Shown: positions 44,466 through 56,933 of the stretch, in pieces | How positions within the stretch are numbered: position 1 is the stretch's first letter | Layout: every line of letters begins with the position of its first letter | Assembly: GCF_029168945.1 (NCBI RefSeq) | Contig: NC_083603.1 | Coordinates: 1,550,001-1,614,000 of the forward strand | Length of the DNA: 64,000 nt | DNA from: Cannabis sativa | Taxonomy: Eukaryota; Streptophyta; Magnoliopsida; Rosales; Cannabaceae | Direction: 5' to 3' | The notes under the pieces: generated by a model | Database searches by the model: none | Seen by the model: only the letters and a program-made list of their open reading frames with translations | What the model was told of the DNA's origin: nothing | Position numbers and translations under genes: made by a program

Positions 44466-47400
44466 TGTTAGAGATATTATAACAATGGAAGAAAATCAAG
44501 ATTTATTACAACTCTATTGTAAAATAATACAAGGACTAAAATAAGAGATTGATTAAATATATGTTACAATACATATATATACACTATATATTATATATAT
44601 ATGAAAGGTAGAAGAGAAGATTACAACACATGCAATATAAAATATGTATATATATAATAAGAGAATAATATATATATAAACACTCACTCACAACCTTGAG
44701 TGTAGATTAGTGGGGATCACCATGACTTGAACAAGGTATTACACCTTTGTCCAAAAGCTTATTTCCCCCTATCTCTAAGCACTAAAGGAACTCTCTAGGA
44801 AATAGCTTTGGGAATTATCAAGCCTTAGGGTTTTCTAGCAAAGTGCTTTCTTGATAGAAAAACTTTTTCTCTCAATGAGCACATTAGACTCCTTTATATA
44901 GTGTTTAGGTGATCACTCTTAGGATTCAAAACACACCATTTCATTTCTCTCATAAAATGAGCATTAATATAGTTTGTAACAACTATATTTCAAACCATTT
45001 GAATCCTATCATCAAATTGTGTAACAACCCTTTTATTACACTAATAATGTGTGATCAACACATGAGTTACAAGTGACAACAAATTGTAACTCCTCTTCAA
45101 GTTACAACATGTAGGTTACAAAAGTGTAGGTTATAAAATCATAGGTTACACATTTATTTACCATACACTTAATATATATTATTCACATAATATTATATAT
45201 TACCACATTTTAATCTACATATTATTATATTAAAAATAATATAACAATCCCCCACTAGATTAAAATGTGTGACACACTTGTAACACACTTGTAACATTTA
45301 TTTAATCAATCAAAATATTATATCAAAATATAATATTCCCCCACTTTGATTGAATAAATACACACTTTTAAAGAAGTCTTGCTTAGGTGCATTAGGTAAA
45401 ATGTCTTTCGACTTGAATTTTACCTTAGTGTAGTTACCACAAAGTTTGATGAAATTTTGGTTGCCGTAGCATTGAACCATTATTCCTTTAGTTCAAACCG
45501 GTGATAACACACACACCCTTGCTAATGCTCACTTGAGACCGCATGTCTCGCTCTTGCACCGTTAATGGCCATGTGCAAAATTCCAATTCATGGACTCTCT
45601 AGAGAATAACTCCCAATTCTCATAAGAGGCGGCACCACCTCTAGTCCATATAGGTGGAGTTTTAGTGTCTCACCACTCTTTAGACACTTCTTAAGCTTAA
45701 GTGAGTTTTCTTAAGCTTAAGCTCCATTAAAAAAACCTTTCGGTTTTAATCCTCAATTTTCACCACATGTACTCATTCATAGATGAGACAATTGAGTACC
45801 ATATTCACTCTATTGACTTGTTATTACCTATTGAACTTAAGACTAGATGTTTACTAGTGTTAAGATAGGTTACCATCAATGAGCAAAACACTAAGGGAGT
45901 TTAGGTCTCATCCCTCGAAAATTCATGCTTTAATCTTGTACGGAGATTAAGCGATTTGTTATAACCTCTCACTATTGATTCCATGTGAATCATGCATGCC
46001 AAAATATAGTGTTCACTTTGTGACCACTTTTCTCCTTAAGTACTTAAGCTTTGAAAATTCAATCATAAAAGATTAATTTTCACACAACTCAAATTCTCAA
46101 TAATTTTGATACCATGCATATCAAAATTAAACACTAATTTAGACACCAAACATGTCTAAATTATACTTTATTTTAAGATACCAAGCATGTCTCAAATTCT
46201 CATATTAGAGTATCACCCCCACACTTTCACATTTCACTATCAAGATAATATCTTGATTTTAAAATATAGAAGACCACTTTGTCTCTATAACTCTTTTAAT
46301 TAATTTCCTTCTTGAAATTATTTTCACTTAACTTTGACACCAAAATATGTCAAAATTTTACATATACACATAGCCAAATTTGATTTAGAATTTGAATTCA
46401 AAATCAAATAAATTAATCAATAACGTCTCAACACATTTTGATTAAATTTGTGGCTCACCCCCACATTTTTACCATAAAGTGTATATAAAATATCACTTTT
46501 GTGTATTTTCCTCTTCAAATGACTCTTTAAGGCCACTTTAAAAATACCATTTGACATTTTTAGTTTTCTCAACAAAACTAAAATATCAAACTCACATTAC
46601 TACTCATAAAATAATGTGATTATTTTTACTCATAATTTTAAGGTTATCTCCTTATTGAGATTAGCCCAAAATTATACCAAAGTTAACAAAATTCTCATCA
46701 ATTTTGTTCACAACTTTGATCATTTAAGATTCAAAATTGCTTCTCCAATTTTGTTATCTTTTCACTATTTTTGAATCCACATTGATTCATTAACTTTTGA
46801 GTCCAAAATTGCTCTTCCAATTTATGGCTCATTTCACAAGTTTGGATTCACTTTTAATCCATTTGTTCTTGCTTATGACAATGCAAGTCCAATAAAAGTG
46901 TAACTCTCATAGTCCACTTTTTCTTATCTCAAATATGAGATGATTATCTCTTATAACCCAATAAAAGATGTAACTTCTCAAAAGCCATCTTTTATTATCT
47001 CATAAAGTGAGATGTTCACCACCAAATTGAAAAAGAATTTAAAATATTCTTTATTCTCAAAATAAATGATAATAATTCTCACAATAATAATAAACCCTAT
47101 TTTATTACTACCAACATTATTATCATGCTATGTAACTCATATATTAATATAATATGATATGTATATTACTAATTAACATCTCATATGTAACATACACATA
47201 ATATCAATATTAAATTAATAAATACATATGTTACATATCTCATATATATAACATATATACTATAATATACATATATATCATATGCACATAATATATACAT
47301 TAATTACACAACTATATATGTTACATACCTCACACATATATAACATATATATACACTTTAATATGCATGATATATATTATATATATTATATATACATGTC

Positions 47401-48110
47401 TCATATAAATACATAGAAAATAAGTATTTCTACATATTTAATCTCACAATATATATATTATGTCATATCTCATCATATATGTAATACACATAACTCATAT
47501 ACATGTTATATATTATATATCTCATATATATACAAATACAAACATGTAATAAATTCAAATATCATATTATATATCACTATATATTATATGATATAAACTC
47601 ATGATCACATATATGTCACATATATATAACTCATATATATATATATTATATATTACTATCATATAAATAGTAAATCACATAATATTCACCATCATGCTCA
47701 CCCATGAATGGCTTTCACATAAAATCTCTTATCCTTGTATTCTCACAATCTTGATTTATCACCTCTTCCATTGAAAAGGGATAAGCTTTTGATTGTTAGA
47801 GATATTATAACAATGGAAGAAAATCAAGATTTATTACAACTCTATTGTAAAATAATACAAGGACTAAAATAAGAGATTGATTAAATATATGTTACAATAC
47901 ATATATATACACTATATATTATATATATACATATTTTATATTGCATGTGTTGTAATCTTCTCTTCTACCTTTCATATATATATAATATATAGTGTATATA
48001 TATGTATTGTAACATATATTTAATCAATCTCTTATTTTAGTCCTTGTATTATTTTACAATAGAGTTGTAATAAATCTTGATTTTCTTCCATTGTTATAAT
48101 ATCTCTAACA
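44466..48110 (-). mobile_element. Non-autonomous LTR retroelement, 3.6 kb, with one hairpin LTR
   Basis: Flanked by a 5-bp target duplication TTTTC (44461-44465 and 48111-48115). Left LTR: about 44466-45246, from TGTTAGAG to ATATAACA. On the minus strand a purine tract (CTAGTGGGGGAT) directly precedes it, so transcription would run right to left. The right LTR (47794-48110) is only 317 bp and is itself an inverted repeat: TGTTAGAGATATTATAACAA at its left and the complement at its right. The 2.5-kb interior is non-coding, AT-rich, with repeated CCCCCAC and TATATA blocks (47150-47680). It encodes no gag or pol and must have depended on another element. Confidence 0.8.
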
Positions 48111-48299
48111 TTTTCTCTGAGTGACAATATTTATATAAAATTTTATATTTTATTAAATATTTGATATTTATTTTGTAGGTATTTTATTAGTGAGTTGGAA
48201 GTTACAACTCTTAGTTTATTAGAAGGGGTTTTATTTTATTTTTTTTATTTTTTTTATATTAAAGTTTTATTGGCTAGTTCTCCTGGAGTATCTCTACAT

Positions 48300-48733
48300 A
48301 CTCTTAGGAAAGATAATGAATTTTTATAGATGGAAGAAAATACTCCACTGCTTGCGTAACGTTGTTATCTTTGTTATTTTAACTTGTATCGGTTTCCTTA
48401 CAAAAAACATTATATGTTGAAATATATATTTTTTTTTATTTTTTTATAGCGATATTATAGTTACACTATTATCTTTGTAATTTTTTGAAAAATTTTAAAT
48501 AGTTCACAATACCGAAACACAGATATTCTGATATTCTAGTTTACCCCGCTTGTTTTAAAAAAAAAAAATTAAACTTATTTTCAGCATTGTAAACTATTAA
48601 AAGATTTTCAAAAATTCATAGAGATGATATTATAAATATATTGAACACTCCCTTTAAAAATATTCCAACATTGTGTTTTGGGACACGAAAATTAACTAAA
48701 ATATTGTAATACCAGGTTATAATAGTTGACGAA
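48300..48733. mobile_element. Foldback MITE relative of the 57.4-kb Mutator-like MITE
   Basis: Opposing arms share GTAATTTTTTGAAAAATTTT with TAAACTATT...TTTTCAAAAATTCATAG, and the centre has a TAGTTTACCCC stretch, all as in the element at 57375-57753. The outer ends are decayed, so coordinates are approximate. Confidence 0.5.
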
Positions 48734-48873
48734 AATTGGCACGTCTATGAATTATTGTCACATAAAAGGTTGACTTTGAGTCGATATATATTTTTTCTTT
48801 TTCTAAACCAGTTGTTTAATTCTGAATTAATTTTTGTTAAATATTTTATTCAAAACCACCGTAACCTACCTTT

Positions 48874-49158
48874 CAGGGCCGGCCCTAGGCATAGGCGGGC
48901 TAGGCCCGTGCCTAGGGCCCACACTTTCGGGGGGCTAAAAATAAAAAAAAAATATATATATTAGACTTTTATTTAAGTAAAATTTAAGTATATTATAAAC
49001 AATAAATATTTATAGCTTAGTTTGTTGAGGTGGATGGCGTAAGATAAGTCGTAGGGTTCAAATCCCATAACACTCTTCTTTTAATTTTTTTTTATATATT
49101 TTTGAGGGCCCCAAAATTTAATTTGTCTTGGGCCCATATATTTTCAGGGCCGGCCCTG
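48874..49158. mobile_element. hAT-like MITE (CAGGGCCGGCCCT ends) with 8-bp TSD
   Basis: Ends are CAGGGCCGGCCCTAGG and TTCAGGGCCGGCCCTG. Flanks are CTACCTTT (48866-48873 and 49159-49166). Copy A of the host segment keeps the empty site (42955-42967). The interior has GGGCCC boxes and a tRNA-like segment at 49011-49068. A shorter relative without that segment is at 56934-57115. Confidence 0.92.
49011..49068 (+). other. tRNA-like segment with box A and box B inside the MITE
   Basis: TATAGCTTAGTTTGTTGAGG resembles a tRNA D-arm/box A, and GGGTTCAAATCCC (49054-49066) is a perfect T-arm/box B stem-loop about 35 bp later. Anticodon and acceptor stems are not evident, so this is a SINE head or tRNA relic, not a working tRNA. 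Confidence 0.5.
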
Positions 49159-49166
49159 CTACCTTT

Positions 49167-49931
49167 GTACGCCTTTTCAATTCAATAAACCTTTTTTCAA
49201 GACAATTGGTTGGTAATTAAAATAGAGTACACAAACATAAAATAGAGTACACAAACAATGTTAAAAGTCTTGATCATTACATTTTTTCTTATGTTTCATT
49301 TTATTTTAAAATGAAATAGTCATTCCACCAAAATAATACAAAAGATATTCCATTGGAAGAATATTTCAATATTTTAAAATACAACCAAACAAAGAAATAT
49401 AACGAAAATTATTTCCTTTCTATTCTATTTCATTTCATTACCTCCAACCAAACTCGACCAAATTTTTTGATAATTCATGACTGCACAGTGGAAATTAGTG
49501 ATGTTTGTTTGGTTTATGAATTTGGGGTAAATAAAAATGGTGATGATCATTTGTTACTGAAATGATTGTCACCAATCACAAATTGGGGATCCAAGCATGT
49601 AAGGATCAGTGAGCTCATTGGGTTAGTCTAGAGTTAGTTACCAATGGGGAAAAAGCATCATTATTCATTACATAATAATCATGTGCTGAAAAAAACCCCA
49701 AGGCACTATCCAATTTCATACACATTCATATCAAACTATGAAATCATAATACAATAACGTCATCAGAGATAAATAAACAAACCAAACATCAACCACACAA
49801 AGCAAAGAAAAAATTGAACATTAATAATCAAAACCAGGGGAAGATAATATGATGAAGCTATTATTTATTGAGTGTACTAGTTGCCAAGAACCAATCAACA
49901 ATACCTCAAACAACAGGGGAGCTTGAGTAAA
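49167..49931. other. Segmental repeat copy B end and NLR3 3' flank
   Basis: To about 49290 this is copy B of the local repeat, with the motif AAATAGAGTACACAAACA occurring twice in tandem. From about 49600 the sequence matches the flank of the NLR relic (30284-30425), then becomes the NLR3 3' UTR. No gene. Confidence 0.55.
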
Positions 49932-52900
49932 TTATTGAGTGTAGAGAGGATCTTTAAGCATGGTTGCAATGTGAGAAACTCGAGGACAATCCTCAATCTC
50001 CACCTTTTTTGAAGTTGTAATGAAGCTAAGTCTCTCACGCGGTATTGTCAACTTGGGGCATAGCTTGATCGAGATTGTCCTAAGCGAATCAGAGTTGGTG
50101 ATCCAGTTCGGAATTTCCTCTAAGCTATCACAGTGCCGTATATGGAGTTGTTGCAGGCTCCTCACTTGTCTAAGTCCTTCGAGCTGATCATTTATGTCAG
50201 TAACATGATCCAACGTCACAGAATGGAGTCTGTGAAGGGACTGCCACATATTTGGATCCCCATTGGACATATCCATGATATGCAATTCACTCAATTTGGA
50301 GAGAGGAGAACCTGTGAAAGAACACAATCAAAATCCTCAGTCTGAAATTTGATCACTTAGCACATAAAAAAGAATGAGAGAAAATAAGTACAAACTTAAT
50401 GATGATGATGATGATGCTATTTGTGTTGCTGGCAATGCCATTGTCTGTTGGAGTGGCTTCCAACTTGTGTTTTTGAGCACCAGTAATTCTTCTAAACATA
50501 GAAACAGAGGCATGGAAGTGAGAGAGGGGCAATCTTCAACAACCAATTTAGAAAGACCACTAAATGTAGCATTTTCACATGAATCATCTTTGAACCATCC
50601 TTCTAGTTGTGGCAAATTAGTAAGTCTCAGCTCTTTCAAGGATGAAAACCATCTTGTTTTTGATGGTTCATCCATAATATATTCAAGCTCTACCAACTCA
50701 TCTACTACCAATACTTGAAGATTAGTCAACTGGTCCAGTGGTGGTAGGCAATGGCATCTGTTGCATCTCGACAGTGATAATTTCACAAGATTTTTAAGCA
50801 ATGGAAGCCAACTCGAAAACTTGCGACCACCATAGGTAGATATAGACAGCCTCTTCAGGTTTGGATGTGGCTCAAGATCTTCTAGTGCCTTTTCATAATC
50901 ATCATGTTGATGAACTGATGAAGCCTCAATATCCCAGATCAAAATCAAAGATAAAAGATCTTTTTTCTCTTTCAAGTTTGCTGCCGCTGTCTTATCATCT
51001 TTTGGATTTGTCAAATTTTTTATTTTGAGCTCGCCTCTCAGGTAGTTTAGGCTACTTAGTTCCTCGAGCTTGCCATTTGGCTTCAAGGGAAAATCAGTAG
51101 GCTCCTTACACAGCCCGAATTCTGATAAAGTTCGAAGATTTGATAGTTGATGTAGTCCTCTTGGCATCTGAGTCAAACAATAACATGACTTGTTTTGGAG
51201 ATTTCTCAGACTGGTTAACTTCGTAATGCCTCTGGGCAGTGTTTGGAGATTACTGCAATGGTTGAGTTTCAGAGTCTGCAGAAGTTGTAGCCTGCTAATA
51301 GAGTTTGGTAATGCCTTCATATTCACATTTTGAGACAGATCCAAATAAGACAGAAACTTCAACTCACCAATAGATTTTGGTAGTATCTTAATCCCTGTGT
51401 TATGCAAATCCAACATTCCAATCCACTTGAATTTCGGAATTACATCACAAATTGACTGACTTGATCTGCTTTCTATTGCCTGTGGGTATTGCCTGTGCAA
51501 AATCAGACTCCGAATCCCTCTCAAATTGGATGATGGGATTGAAATCTGCCATGATGAATCAAAATGAAAATCCACTGATACATGAAGAGGTTCTCCTTCA
51601 AATTGGGCTTGGTTTAAGCTTAAAGTAGCATAAGCTTTCCCAGCTATGTTTTTGGCAAGATCATGCATTAAATTGTGCACTTTGCATTTTGTTATATAAC
51701 CCAACTCATTTCTCTGAATTTCATGAAAGAAAGATCTTTCAAGTAATTCCACCACATACTCATAGCCTAACTTCTCAAGATATTGTTCCTTGTCATCTAA
51801 CCCTATAATAAACCCCTGCGACATCCACAAACTTACGAGTGTGTCTACGTCAAATTCGTAATCTTTTGGGAAAAGAGCACAATAAGCAAAACAATCTTTC
51901 AAAGCAAATGACAAGTGATCATAACTCACCCGAACCGCTGCTAAAACAGGATCTTCAATTTCTATATTATCTGAAAACTCCTTATCATAGAATGACTGCC
52001 ACTCTTTTGTACTTTTTAAACGCAACAAGCTTCCTACTACTTTTATGAAAAGAGGGTTTCCACTGCAGCGTTTCACAATCCCTTCTCGAAGTTTAATCAT
52101 TTCGGGGTCAGTTACATAATTTCTTTCTACTCCCTCAGTCACTTTGAGGAATAGTAAAGAAGAATCCATGTACTCTAGCTCCCCCAACTCAAAAATTTGG
52201 TGTTTTTCACCTGTAATCAATGCAACACTTCTATTACGAGTAGTTACAATAACTCTGCTCCCCTTTCCACCAAGAAATAATATGCTTCTTAACTCATCCC
52301 ATTTGTTATAATCCTGATTCCACACATCATCAAGAATGAGGAGAAATCGCTTGTCTCTTATTTCTTGAAAAATAAGATTTCGCAATTCCTCAAGTTGGTA
52401 GACATCTCGGTAAGAGTTTGCTCCTGAGTTTTTTATAGATCCAACAATCGTTTGCATAATTGTTATCACATCAAACACCTCACCCACGTACACCCAGATT
52501 CTCAGATGAAAATGATCTGCAACCATCTCATCCTTGTAAATGATTTGAGCAAGTGTTGTTTTCCCTATTCCTCCCAAGCCCAAAATCGAAATTACCAATA
52601 CATTATTTCCAACATCTTCCTTCAACAACAACTCTTTCACCTTTTGTTTTTCATGAACCCTCCCCACAACAATTTCATCAAATACATAAGAGCTACTTCC
52701 CATCCTAACTGCATCTCCGATATCTCTTCCGACACTCGTAATTGGAAGATCATGAAGTGATGGTAATAATAATGAACCTGAAGTCAGTAGTTTCACCATA
52801 TCAATGACTTGGTCCATTTTGGAGGCCATGTAGAAAAAAGTACGGAAACTGAATAGCTTTTGGGTTACAGACATATGGCGTCTTCTCAAACTCGCTACCA

Positions 52901-53153
52901 ACATTTCTCTCAGTAAATCATCAACAACACGAAGTGCCATGTCTAACTCATCACTATCAGCAACCTGCTTCATCAAATCAGCTCTATCAAATAAATTTTG
53001 GACCATCTGAAACGCTTCCTTTATCCACCACAACTTACGGCGAAAGCTCCTGAGCTTGAATATTGTAGCTGTAGCTGCAACCTCTTCAAAACCTGAAGAC
53101 CGCAACAGTACTTGAATCCTATGAACAACGCCCACCGAGTTTCGTCCAGCCAT
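49932..53153 (-). CDS. NLR3: CC-NB-ARC-LRR receptor
   Basis: Two exons on the minus strand, 50396-53153 and 49932-50311, joined by an 84-bp GT-AG intron in phase 1, give 1045 aa. Without splicing the frame would stop at 50337 after a hydrophobic non-family tail. The ATG at 53151-53153 (MAGRNSVGVV) is preferred over upstream TTG codons and matches the NLR2 start (MAEGNLVGVV). NB-ARC: P-loop GLGGIGKTT (192-200), kinase-2 LLILDDVW (271-278), SRVIVTTRNRSVA, SGNPLFIKVVG (divergent GLPL), CFAYCALFPKDYEF and MHD in NLMHDLAK. LRRs run to the end (MLKDPLYTQ). All core motifs are present; likely functional. It is the closest relative of the relic at 30.8-32.0 kb. Confidence 0.92.
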
Positions 53154-53299
53154 CAGATCAGACAGAGGAACCAACCAACAATATCAAAAATACTAAAACC
53201 AACTGAAACCAAATAAGGAAATAAAAAACAATGAAGGTGGACTACCAACTTATGAGAGAGCTGTTGTATCTAATAAATTAAACTCTAGTGGTGGGAATG

Positions 53300-54630
53300 A
53301 AAATTGGAGGGTAAATGTTAGGTATATTCCAAATGATATAAGGAAAAATATGCAATTTTCACATGCTAAAGGATTACGGGATCCAAATGATCGGATCATT
53401 TGGCCTCTGATATAAGGAAAAATATGCACAAGGATTACGGGATCCAAATAAATTATGAAAAGGTATATATAGAGGTGCAGAGAGAAGGCACTACACCTAG
53501 CTCGGGGTACACCTGAAGATTTATACTCGAAATTTCCTAGTTATTTGCACATGCTAAAGTTGAGAAATCTATGTATTATCACGAATTTTGTGGTAAAGGA
53601 TGGTCACTTCAAGTATTGTTTCTTTTCTCTGGATCCTTATATCCGGAGGTTTAGGTTTTGCAGACCTGTTGTATGCGTTGATGGGTCTTTCTTTTGAAGA
53701 CTAGGTATGGTGGAAAAATGTTATGTGCAGTGGCACTGGTTGCAGGGAGTCATATCTTTCCGATAGCTTTCGCTATAGTTGACAGTGAAAACCACAATTC
53801 TTGGACCTATTTTATGAGAAAATTGAAAGAAACGATTGGTGATGTTGAAAACTTAGCCTTTGTGTCGGATAGGCATCAAAGCATTGTTCATGCTTTGGAG
53901 ATCATGTTCCCTGATGCACACTACGGTGCATGCTACCACCACATTATTATGAACGTCAACCACAAGTTCAAGACTGACGTCTTCACGAATCACATTTACA
54001 CGTGTGCCTACACGTATTCAAAATCAGAGTTTCACAGAGAATTTGAGAACATTCGGGCAATGAATGTTGCGGTTGCACAATATCTTGAGGAAATTGGATT
54101 TGAAAAATGGGTTCAGTCGTACTTTCTAGGGGTACGTTACAATGTAATGACGAACAACTGAGCTGGGAGCTTCAACAACACAACTAAGGACGCAAGAGGC
54201 TTCCCGATCACTGCTGTTGTAGCATTCCTGAGGTCCAAAGTCCAACAATGGTTTGTTGAACGAAAAGAAAAAGTTGACAAGTGGACGAAGACCCTAGCAC
54301 CAGAAATGGAGGAGGACTTGACATTGCAATTTGAAAAATCTCGATATTTGAACATTGACACATGTGGACCTTACATGTTGCAGGTTCACCCTGGAGAAAC
54401 ATTTGAGACCGGTGGCGTAGTGGACTTGCAGGAACAGACTTGCACTTGCGGCTTGTTCCATTGCATGAAGTTTCCTTGTCCTCATGCATGTGCTGCAGCT
54501 CAGCAATGAAGTATTAGCATGTACGCACTATGCTCGTCATATTACACAATAGAATATTGGAGGAGCACATATAACGGTACAATTATGCCAGTTGGTGACG
54601 AGGATGATTGAGAATTGCTTGATGACATAA
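53300..54630 (+). pseudogene. MULE (MuDR-type) transposase relic
   Basis: The frame from about 53490 reads ALHLARGTPEDLYSKFPSYL, then FVVKDGHFKYCFFSLDPYI and CRPVVCVDGSF. A one-base shift near 53690 leads into KTRYGGKMLCAVALVAGSH with the MULE DDE region (FVSDRHQSIVHALEIMFPDA, then CYHH). A TGA at 54159 replaces the usual Trp after YNVMTNN. The frame reopens as SFNNTTKDARGFP and ends in a SWIM zinc finger (CTCGLFHCMKFPCPHACAAA, 54450-54500), with more stops after it and a tail GDEDD near 54600. The upstream part (53330-53460) is damaged by a local duplication. No terminal inverted repeats were found. It cannot make active transposase. Confidence 0.88.
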
Positions 54631-56505
54631 AATAAAAAATTCATTAATTTCAAATCTAAAATACAAAAGTTAAGTTCCAAAGTATATATAATATATTACA
54701 TATTGTTATTTTTCATATATTATCTATGTAATAAAAATAAAATGATTAGATTTTAGGTTTTTTTTACTTTTAATATATTATATATGTAATAAAAATTAAA
54801 ATAAAAAATAAAAATAAAAAGTGACCGGGTTGGCGGGTGGGTTCAGGTTCAACCCGAAACCCGGTGACCATAAAAACCAACCTGTGAACCCGTCCGAAAG
54901 TGTACCGAGTTGAACCCAACCCGCCCGAACAAACATTTTTTTTTAATTTTTTGGGTTGACAGGGTTGGGTCTGGGTGGGTTGGCCAGGTCCGGGTCAAAC
55001 CCGATCAATATGTTAAGCACTAGTGGGCGGTTAGGGTGTGGGCGGCCGAGAGAGAGCAAGAGAGATGTGAGAGGAAAAGAGAGAGGGCTGATTTTGAATG
55101 AGGAGGGTAATTTAAAGATATTGGATTTGTTGACATATGTTACCAATATTAAGTATTTTAGGTTTAGGGAAAAAAAAATCCCCTAATATATGCATAAAAA
55201 ATCAAAATTCCCTTAAATATATATATATATATTCTATATAAAGTGTGCCTATATAACAGAATTTTTGGTTTATGAGAAATTCATGGGTGACTTTTTATTT
55301 ATATTAAAAATAAAATAGTTTATTAATAAAAATAAAATGGTTTATGAGAAATTTATAGATCACTTTTTATTTATATATAATAAAATAAATAAAATAAATC
55401 CTATTAAATAAAAAAAATACGATTGAGTTTTTGCTGTTGTACATCTACGATTGGGTTTTCTTTAATTATTTATTGTATTCCTTTTCCTATTCCCATGGGA
55501 TCACACATAATATTCCAATCCACACTTCTCTTTTTTTCTTCTTCACAACTTAATAACAAAATATATGAGTAATAATAATTAAAAAAAAAAAGCGTGACTT
55601 TTATCAAAGTTCACAAAACTAAGCATCAATGGCGAAAAAAACCCAACAAAGTTTACAACTAACAAATGATGGTAAGTGCTTGGCATATGCATTAGTTTCC
55701 AAGAGCAAAGTTTTAAAAGTTACGTAATAATTTACATATATGTTGCAAACACAATATACAAAAAATAAAGAAGAATATGGAAAAAAGAAGAGACGATTAT
55801 TCACATCTAGAAAGGCAGTAGAGATAATAATAGAAACTTTTCATTTTTTTTATCAATTTTTTTTTTCTTTTTGAATAAAGATAAATATGAAATTTTAATC
55901 GTATAGAGTTTTATTTTAATAAAATATAGTATTTTAAAATAATTTAATAGTATTTTGTTATAGAATACTATCACTTTTTGTTAAACATGGTTTTCACTTT
56001 TTTGTCGACACTACCATATTCAATTTATCAACAACAAAATAGACAATCTAGATATATGCGGACCCGACTAGAATGAAAAGTGCAAAATACAAAAATTACA
56101 CTATTGTCTCTATCGAAACAAATGAAGATTGAAATCCACCGATGACTATCATTAGTTTTCTTATCTACATTTTTTAGACAAATGCTATCTTCAATTATCA
56201 ACAATTTAGAGATTGATTTTTAATTTTCTTTTTATCTTACACTCATTTGAGTAATGTTTCTTTAAGTATTGGAACATCAATTTTTAATTTATTTTTGGAT
56301 TAACTTAAGAACATATTTAATTCATCAAGCTTTCTTAAACACTAATATATTACATTCGGTATTCACTTTTAATTGACAACATTATAAACTATAATATTTA
56401 GATACACATAATAATAATCTCACTTAATAACTAATAATATTTTTTCTTTAATTTTTAATTATATCACTTTCAAATAACATAGAAAAAAATTGCATAAAAT
56501 TTAGT
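54631..56505. other. Intergenic repeats, no gene
   Basis: At 54820-55050 a segment of GGGTTGG/AACCCGCCC motifs in both orientations resembles the interior of the hAT-like family at 43046 and 59615, but ends were not found. At 55267-55310 and 55339-55378 there is a direct repeat starting TTTATGAGAAATT. The rest is AT-rich. Confidence 0.45.
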
Positions 56506-56536
56506 ACACGTGCCTCGCACGTAGCTTTTTTGCTAG
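56506..56536 (+). mobile_element. Helitron-like 3' end
   Basis: Hairpin ACGTGCCTCGCACGT followed by AGCTTTTTTGCTAG and T. This is a good match to the plant Helitron terminus (hairpin, ~10 nt, CTAG, then T). The 5' end was not located. Confidence 0.55.
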
Positions 56537-56933
56537 TATATATATATTTATATATGTAGCTTAGGATCAATGTTGGTATCTAGTCATTTTCAACTATTGG
56601 ACATGTTCTATTATTAAAAAAACAACACTATACTACCAAACACATGTACAATTAGTTAGGACAAAGTGACCTAAAATGACAATTAAATAATAATAATAAT
56701 TGATGAATTGTTTCACTAATTTAATAAGTACGAGAACATTTTGGTCTTTGTATAAGCATAAAAAATTTGGTCTTTTTTAATTATTTGATATATATATGTT
56801 GGCTAAGTACAAACATATGATAGGACAAAAATAACATCAACTATAATAAAGAAAAAAATTGAAATTTGAAAGTAACCAACCACTCAACTATAATAACATC
56901 AATAATTACTAACGGAGGAAGATCAGGGCCGGC

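Noticed and set aside
44466..48110. DNA transposon with ~185-bp terminal inverted repeats
   Set aside because: Considered because the outer ends are inverted. The 5-bp TSD, TG...CA ends, full 780-bp left LTR and adjacent purine tract fit an LTR element with a rearranged LTR better.
49011..49068. Functional tRNA gene
   Set aside because: Box A and box B are visible, but no acceptor-stem pairing or anticodon arm is evident, and it lies inside a MITE.
53154..53174. Upstream extension of NLR3 (7 codons)
   Set aside because: Opens with a TTG codon; the first ATG (53151-53153) gives the family-like start MAGRNSVGVV.
53694..54161. Domesticated transposase (FAR1/FHY3-like) gene
   Set aside because: The open part is flanked by a frame shift and an in-frame stop within the conserved transposase, so it is a relic.
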